Positions 32,636 to 35,152 of a stretch of 35,152 nt of DNA are shown here, piece after piece (positions within the stretch are counted from its first letter, which is position 1; the number at the start of each line of letters is the position of its first letter). Made by a program: the position numbers and the translations under genes. The notes under the pieces were generated by a model, which saw only the letters and a program-made list of their open reading frames with translations, was not told the DNA's origin and did not search any database. Source of the stretch: Pseudomonas sp. (GTDB lineage: Bacteria > Pseudomonadota > Gammaproteobacteria > Pseudomonadales > Pseudomonadaceae); the NCBI RefSeq assembly GCF_030696055.1, contig NZ_JAUYNP010000158.1, positions 1-35,152 on the forward strand. The letters are read 5' to 3'.

Positions 32636-33441
32636 AAGTTCGTGCACTACTTAGCGCCGCCCTGCTCAGCTGCAGCCTGTCCCTCAGCGCGGCGACCGAG
32701 GTCCTGCCGCTCAGCTACCGCACCGCCGACGAGGTACTGAGCGTGGTGCAATCGGTATTGGGCAGCGAGGGCCGCGTCAGCGCTTATGGTAACCAGCTGA
32801 TAGTCGATGCCTCCCCCGCCAAGATCGACGAAGTCCGTAGCCTGCTCATGCAACTGGATACAGCGCCGCGGCGCCTGCTGATCAGCGTCGACAGCAGCGA
32901 ATCCAGCTACCAGACCGACCGCGGCTATAGCGCCGATGGCAGCTTCAGCACCGGCGATGCCGAGGTGCAGATCGGCCAGGGTGAAATCAACGGCCGCGAC
33001 CAGGTGCGCATCATCCGCCGCAGCACCGACAGCCGGGGCGGCGGCACCCAACAGGTGCAGGCGACCGAAGGCTACCCGGCATTGATTCAAGTCGGCCAGA
33101 GCGTGCCGCTGACCAGCCAGGGCCTCGATCCCTATGGCCAGCCCTACAGCAACACCCAATACCGCAATGTCACCCGCGGTTTCTATGTCACCGCCAGCCT
33201 CAGCGGCGAACTGGTGCATATCAGCATCAGCAGCAACCGCGACCGCCTGAGCCAGTCACAGCCGGGCGCTATCGATGTGCAGAGCACCGACACCCGGGTC
33301 AGCGGTCGCCTCGGCGAGTGGATCAGCATCGGCGGCGTCAGCGAGCAGAGCCAGGCCGACCAGGGCGATTTCCTGCAGCAACGCTCGACCCAGGGCCGTG
33401 AAGATATGCAGCTACGGGTCAAGGTCGAAGTGGTGGATTGA
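32632..33441 (+). CDS. exported NolW/secretin N-domain-like protein
   Basis: 269 aa with a Sec signal peptide (MKVRALLSAALLSCSLSLSA, cleavage probably after SAA near 21). Residues about 22-80 (VLPLSYRTADEVLSVVQSVLG...LIVDASPAKIDEVRSLLMQLD) match the small secretin N1/NolW repeat; the C-terminal part (VPLTSQGLDPYG..., LQLRVKVEVVD end) resembles secretin beta segments but no full secretin barrel exists. So it is a free periplasmic or outer-membrane-associated protein, function unknown. Central region is Gly/Ser-rich. Last gene of the roxA unit. Confidence 0.82.
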   Translation: MKVRALLSAALLSCSLSLSAATEVLPLSYRTADEVLSVVQSVLGSEGRVSAYGNQLIVDASPAKIDEVRSLLMQLDTAPRRLLISVDSSESSYQTDRGYSADGSFSTGDAEVQIGQGEINGRDQVRIIRRSTDSRGGGTQQVQATEGYPALIQVGQSVPLTSQGLDPYGQPYSNTQYRNVTRGFYVTASLSGELVHISISSNRDRLSQSQPGAIDVQSTDTRVSGRLGEWISIGGVSEQSQADQGDFLQQRSTQGREDMQLRVKVEVVD

Positions 33442-33480
33442 GACCGGGCCAAAGCTGACTCACCGGTCGCTTTTTGGTTT
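33442..33480 (+). terminator. weak terminator at the end of the roxA unit
   Basis: GACCGG (33442-33447) pairs with CCGGTC (33463-33468), and alternatively CCAAAGC with GCTTTTTGG, followed by TTTTTGGTTT. The loop is long, so the prediction is moderate. Confidence 0.4.
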
Positions 33481-33481
33481 A

Positions 33482-33508
33482 TGTAGTAGTCATTGAAAAA
33501 GCACTACA
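33482..33508. promoter_or_regulatory. aceA operator candidate (TGTAGT-N15-ACTACA)
   Basis: 27-bp pseudo-palindrome with perfect 6-nt arms and a 15-nt linker, immediately upstream of a TTGACG -35 candidate (33515-33520). It matches the long-linker class reported, as I recall, for RccR at aceA in Pseudomonas (about 28 bp). It is 438 nt from the aceA ATG, unusually far. Confidence 0.65.
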
Positions 33509-33556
33509 AAATTATTGACGAACACTTTTGGCAGAGGCATCATGACCCCGCTCCCG

Positions 33557-33814
33557 CTAATCAGAGGTTCCGTTAAGGGCCTCCGAATCGCGCTCTAACT
33601 TACCGTCCGAGCCGATTTGCGTTGTAAAGCCCACAAGGCCGTCCGATGAGATTGCGACTGGAACGAAGTTGTCCTGAGGGACGGGGAAGCGTTTAGCAAC
33701 AGCCCGCATAAAGCGCAGCAAGTTGAGTCGTCCAACGGCATCTTTGATCCGGTAAACGCCAAATGACCCGGTCATTTGCAGCAGCTGCAGCCAGCGAACT
33801 GTTGAGCTCGTCAC
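33557..33814 (-). CDS. hypothetical small ORF, unrecognised
   Basis: 85 codons from a GTG at 33814 with GGGAGG upstream; a shorter form could start at an internal ATG (about 71 codons, MTGSFGVYRIKDAV...). It is hydrophilic with basic and aromatic residues, has no signal peptide or membrane segment, and reads like a real protein (RFMRAVAKRFPVP, PVAISSDGLVGF), but I do not recognise it. Third-position GC is near 60 percent, well below the neighbouring genes, suggesting acquired DNA or a remnant. It lies antisense to the aceA leader. Confidence 0.4.
   Translation of the reverse strand: MTSSTVRWLQLLQMTGSFGVYRIKDAVGRLNLLRFMRAVAKRFPVPQDNFVPVAISSDGLVGFTTQIGSDGKLERDSEALNGTSD
33760..33778. repeat. 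19-bp palindrome upstream of aceA
   Basis: CAAATGAC (33760-33767), CCG, GTCATTTG (33771-33778): perfect 8-bp arms with a 3-nt spacer, operator-like, 168 nt before aceA and inside the unrecognised minus-strand ORF. No T-tract follows on either strand. Confidence 0.55.
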
Positions 33815-33946
33815 CCTCCTCCCGGATCAATTCCGTCTCAAGTCGACTTCTCGGCGTTCTGCAGTGAGCTACAACAACCTCCAGCAACACAGGTGTTCAG
33901 CGGGGAAGTCGGTGCTCAACCAAACACATACTTTGAAGGATTGACC

Positions 33947-35152
33947 ATGTCAGCTTATCAAAACGACATCAAAGCCGTTGCCGCAGTCAAAGAAGCCGCA
34001 GGCAGCAGCTGGAGCGCTATCAACCCTGAGTCCGTGGCTCGCATGCGCACCCAGAACCGCTTCAAGACCGGCCTGGAAATCGCTCAGTACACCGCCGACA
34101 TCATGCGCAAAGACATGGCCGAGTACGATGCTGACTCCTCCGTATACACCCAGTCGCTGGGTTGCTGGCACGGCTTCATCGGTCAGCAGAAGCTGATTTC
34201 GATCAAGAAGCACCTGAAGACCACCAACAAGCGCTACCTGTACCTGTCCGGCTGGATGGTTGCTGCTCTGCGTTCGGATTTCGGTCCGCTGCCGGACCAG
34301 TCCATGCACGAGAAAACTTCGGTTTCCGGCCTGATCGAAGAGCTGTACACCTTCCTGCGCCAAGCCGACGCCCGTGAACTGGACCTGCTGTTCACCGCTC
34401 TGGACGCTGCCCGCGCCGCTGGCGACAACGCCAAGGCTGCTGACATTCAGAACCAGATCGACAACTACGAAACCCACGTAGTACCAATCATCGCCGACAT
34501 CGACGCTGGCTTCGGTAACCCGGAAGCCACCTACCTGCTGGCCAAGCGCATGATCGAAGCAGGCGCTTGCTGCATCCAGATCGAAAACCAGGTTTCCGAT
34601 GAGAAGCAGTGCGGTCACCAAGACGGCAAAGTCACCGTTCCACACGCTGACTTCCTGGCCAAGATCAACGCTGTTCGCTACGCCTTCCTGGAACTGGGTA
34701 TCGACAACGGCGTGATCGTTGCTCGTACCGACTCCCTGGGTGCCGGCCTGACCAAGCAGATCGCCGTGACCAACCAGCCGGGCGACCTGGGCGACCAGTA
34801 CAACGCCTTCCTGGATTGCGAAGAAGTCTCCGCTGCCGACCTGAACAACGGCGACGTAGTACTGAATCGCGAAGGCAAGCTGCTGCGTCCTAAGCGCCTG
34901 CCGTCCAACCTGTTCCAGTTCCGTGCTGGCACCGGTGAAGCGCGCTGCATACTGGACTGCATCACCTCGCTGCAGAACGGTGCCGACCTGCTGTGGATCG
35001 AAACCGAGAAGCCACACGTTGGTCAGATCGCCGCCATGGTTAACGAGATCCGCAAAGTGATCCCGAACGCCAAGCTGGTCTACAACAACAGCCCGTCCTT
35101 CAACTGGACCCTGAACTTCCGTCAGCAGATGTTCGACATCATGGTCGGCGAA
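33947..35152 (+). CDS. aceA: isocitrate lyase (3' end cut by window edge)
   Basis: 402 codons run from the ATG at 33947 (AAGGA 8 nt upstream) to the end of the window without a stop; the Pseudomonas enzyme has about 531 residues, so about 130 are missing. It splits isocitrate into glyoxylate and succinate, the first step of the glyoxylate shunt. The catalytic loop is KQCGH with Cys222; the second position is Gln rather than the Lys/Arg of the classical K-K/R-C-G-H signature, as in the long pseudomonad isoform. The substrate-binding IIADIDAGFG and NNSPSFNW are also visible. Competes with icd. Confidence 0.97.
   Translation, partial: MSAYQNDIKAVAAVKEAAGSSWSAINPESVARMRTQNRFKTGLEIAQYTADIMRKDMAEYDADSSVYTQSLGCWHGFIGQQKLISIKKHLKTTNKRYLYLSGWMVAALRSDFGPLPDQSMHEKTSVSGLIEELYTFLRQADARELDLLFTALDAARAAGDNAKAADIQNQIDNYETHVVPIIADIDAGFGNPEATYLLAKRMIEAGACCIQIENQVSDEKQCGHQDGKVTVPHADFLAKINAVRYAFLELGIDNGVIVARTDSLGAGLTKQIAVTNQPGDLGDQYNAFLDCEEVSAADLNNGDVVLNREGKLLRPKRLPSNLFQFRAGTGEARCILDCITSLQNGADLLWIETEKPHVGQIAAMVNEIRKVIPNAKLVYNNSPSFNWTLNFRQQMFDIMVGE

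Larger units (their letters stand above)
33442..33946. other. aceA upstream region (505 nt)
   Basis: From left to right: a weak terminator, the TGTAGT-N15-ACTACA operator (33482-33508), a TTGACG hexamer (33515-33520), an 18-codon ORF with AGAGG upstream (33542-33598), an unrecognised minus-strand ORF (33557-33814), a palindrome CAAATGAC-CCG-GTCATTTG (33760-33778), and the aceA ribosome-binding site AAGGA before 33947. The middle part has lower GC and a different texture from its surroundings. Confidence 0.6.

Noticed and set aside
33524..33544. Sigma-54 promoter upstream of aceA (TGGCAG...)
   Set aside because: The GC element expected about 10 nt downstream of the GG is missing.
33542..33598. 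18-codon plus-strand ORF with AGAGG upstream, possible aceA leader peptide
   Set aside because: Too short to support from sequence alone, and the predicted transcription start would lie inside it; kept only as a note in the aceA upstream entry.

Overview
The window reads as a chromosomal segment of a Pseudomonas or close relative. GC is high, and the Lon, ClpX, trigger factor, ClpS, PurB and AceA translations have Pseudomonas-like lengths and motifs. The gene order from ftsK to aceA is the one I recall for P. aeruginosa PAO1 (roughly PA2615 to PA2634), next to the lon-clpXP-tig block (PA1800 to PA1803 there). No insertion sequence, prophage, CRISPR array or rRNA gene is visible. Coding density is very high; only two stretches longer than 300 bases lack an obvious core gene (25448-25771 and 33442-33946).

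Layout. 1-6343, minus strand: lon (cut by the window edge), clpX, clpP, tig, then tRNA-Leu(UAG), tRNA-His(GUG) and tRNA-Arg(UCU). 6615-10044, plus strand: folD, a terminator, then the overlapping tusD-tusC-tusB-tusE-ybiB operon. 10111-17851, minus strand: ftsK-lolA-rarA-crcB-serS-cysG. 18083-20858, plus strand: trxB, aat, bpt, infA. 20968-23630, minus strand: clpS-clpA. Then cspD (+), icd (-), and on the plus strand nudJ-mnmA-hflD-EamA transporter-purB, a terminator, roxA-GNAT-unknown-NolW-like protein, and the first 402 codons of aceA.

How the parts fit. Three themes recur. (1) Regulated proteolysis: Lon, ClpXP, ClpA and the adaptor ClpS sit with both N-end-rule aminoacyl-transferases (Aat and Bpt), so writer, reader and unfoldase of the N-degron pathway lie within 5 kb. 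(2) tRNA thiolation: TusBCD, TusE and MnmA form most of the sulfur relay that makes 2-thiouridine-34; only TusA and IscS are elsewhere. (3) The isocitrate branch point: icd (TCA cycle) and aceA (glyoxylate shunt) are both here, and both upstream regions carry TGTAGT/ACTACA inverted repeats. The icd sites have a short (3-nt) linker and the aceA site a long (15-nt) one. This matches what I remember of the two site classes of the Pseudomonas carbon regulator RccR and is the most interesting regulatory signal in the window.

Other notable signals: two sigma-32-type promoters with identical 14-nt spacing (upstream of lon and clpX); a stable-RNA promoter with a GC-rich discriminator for the tRNA cluster and an intrinsic terminator inside that cluster; a TTG start of ftsK overlapped by a six-codon ORF; a strong preference for ATA in Ile-Val codon pairs; and a compositionally odd ~350-base segment with an unrecognised small ORF between the aceA operator and aceA. 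I see no clearly new multi-gene system; the novelty candidates are regulatory.
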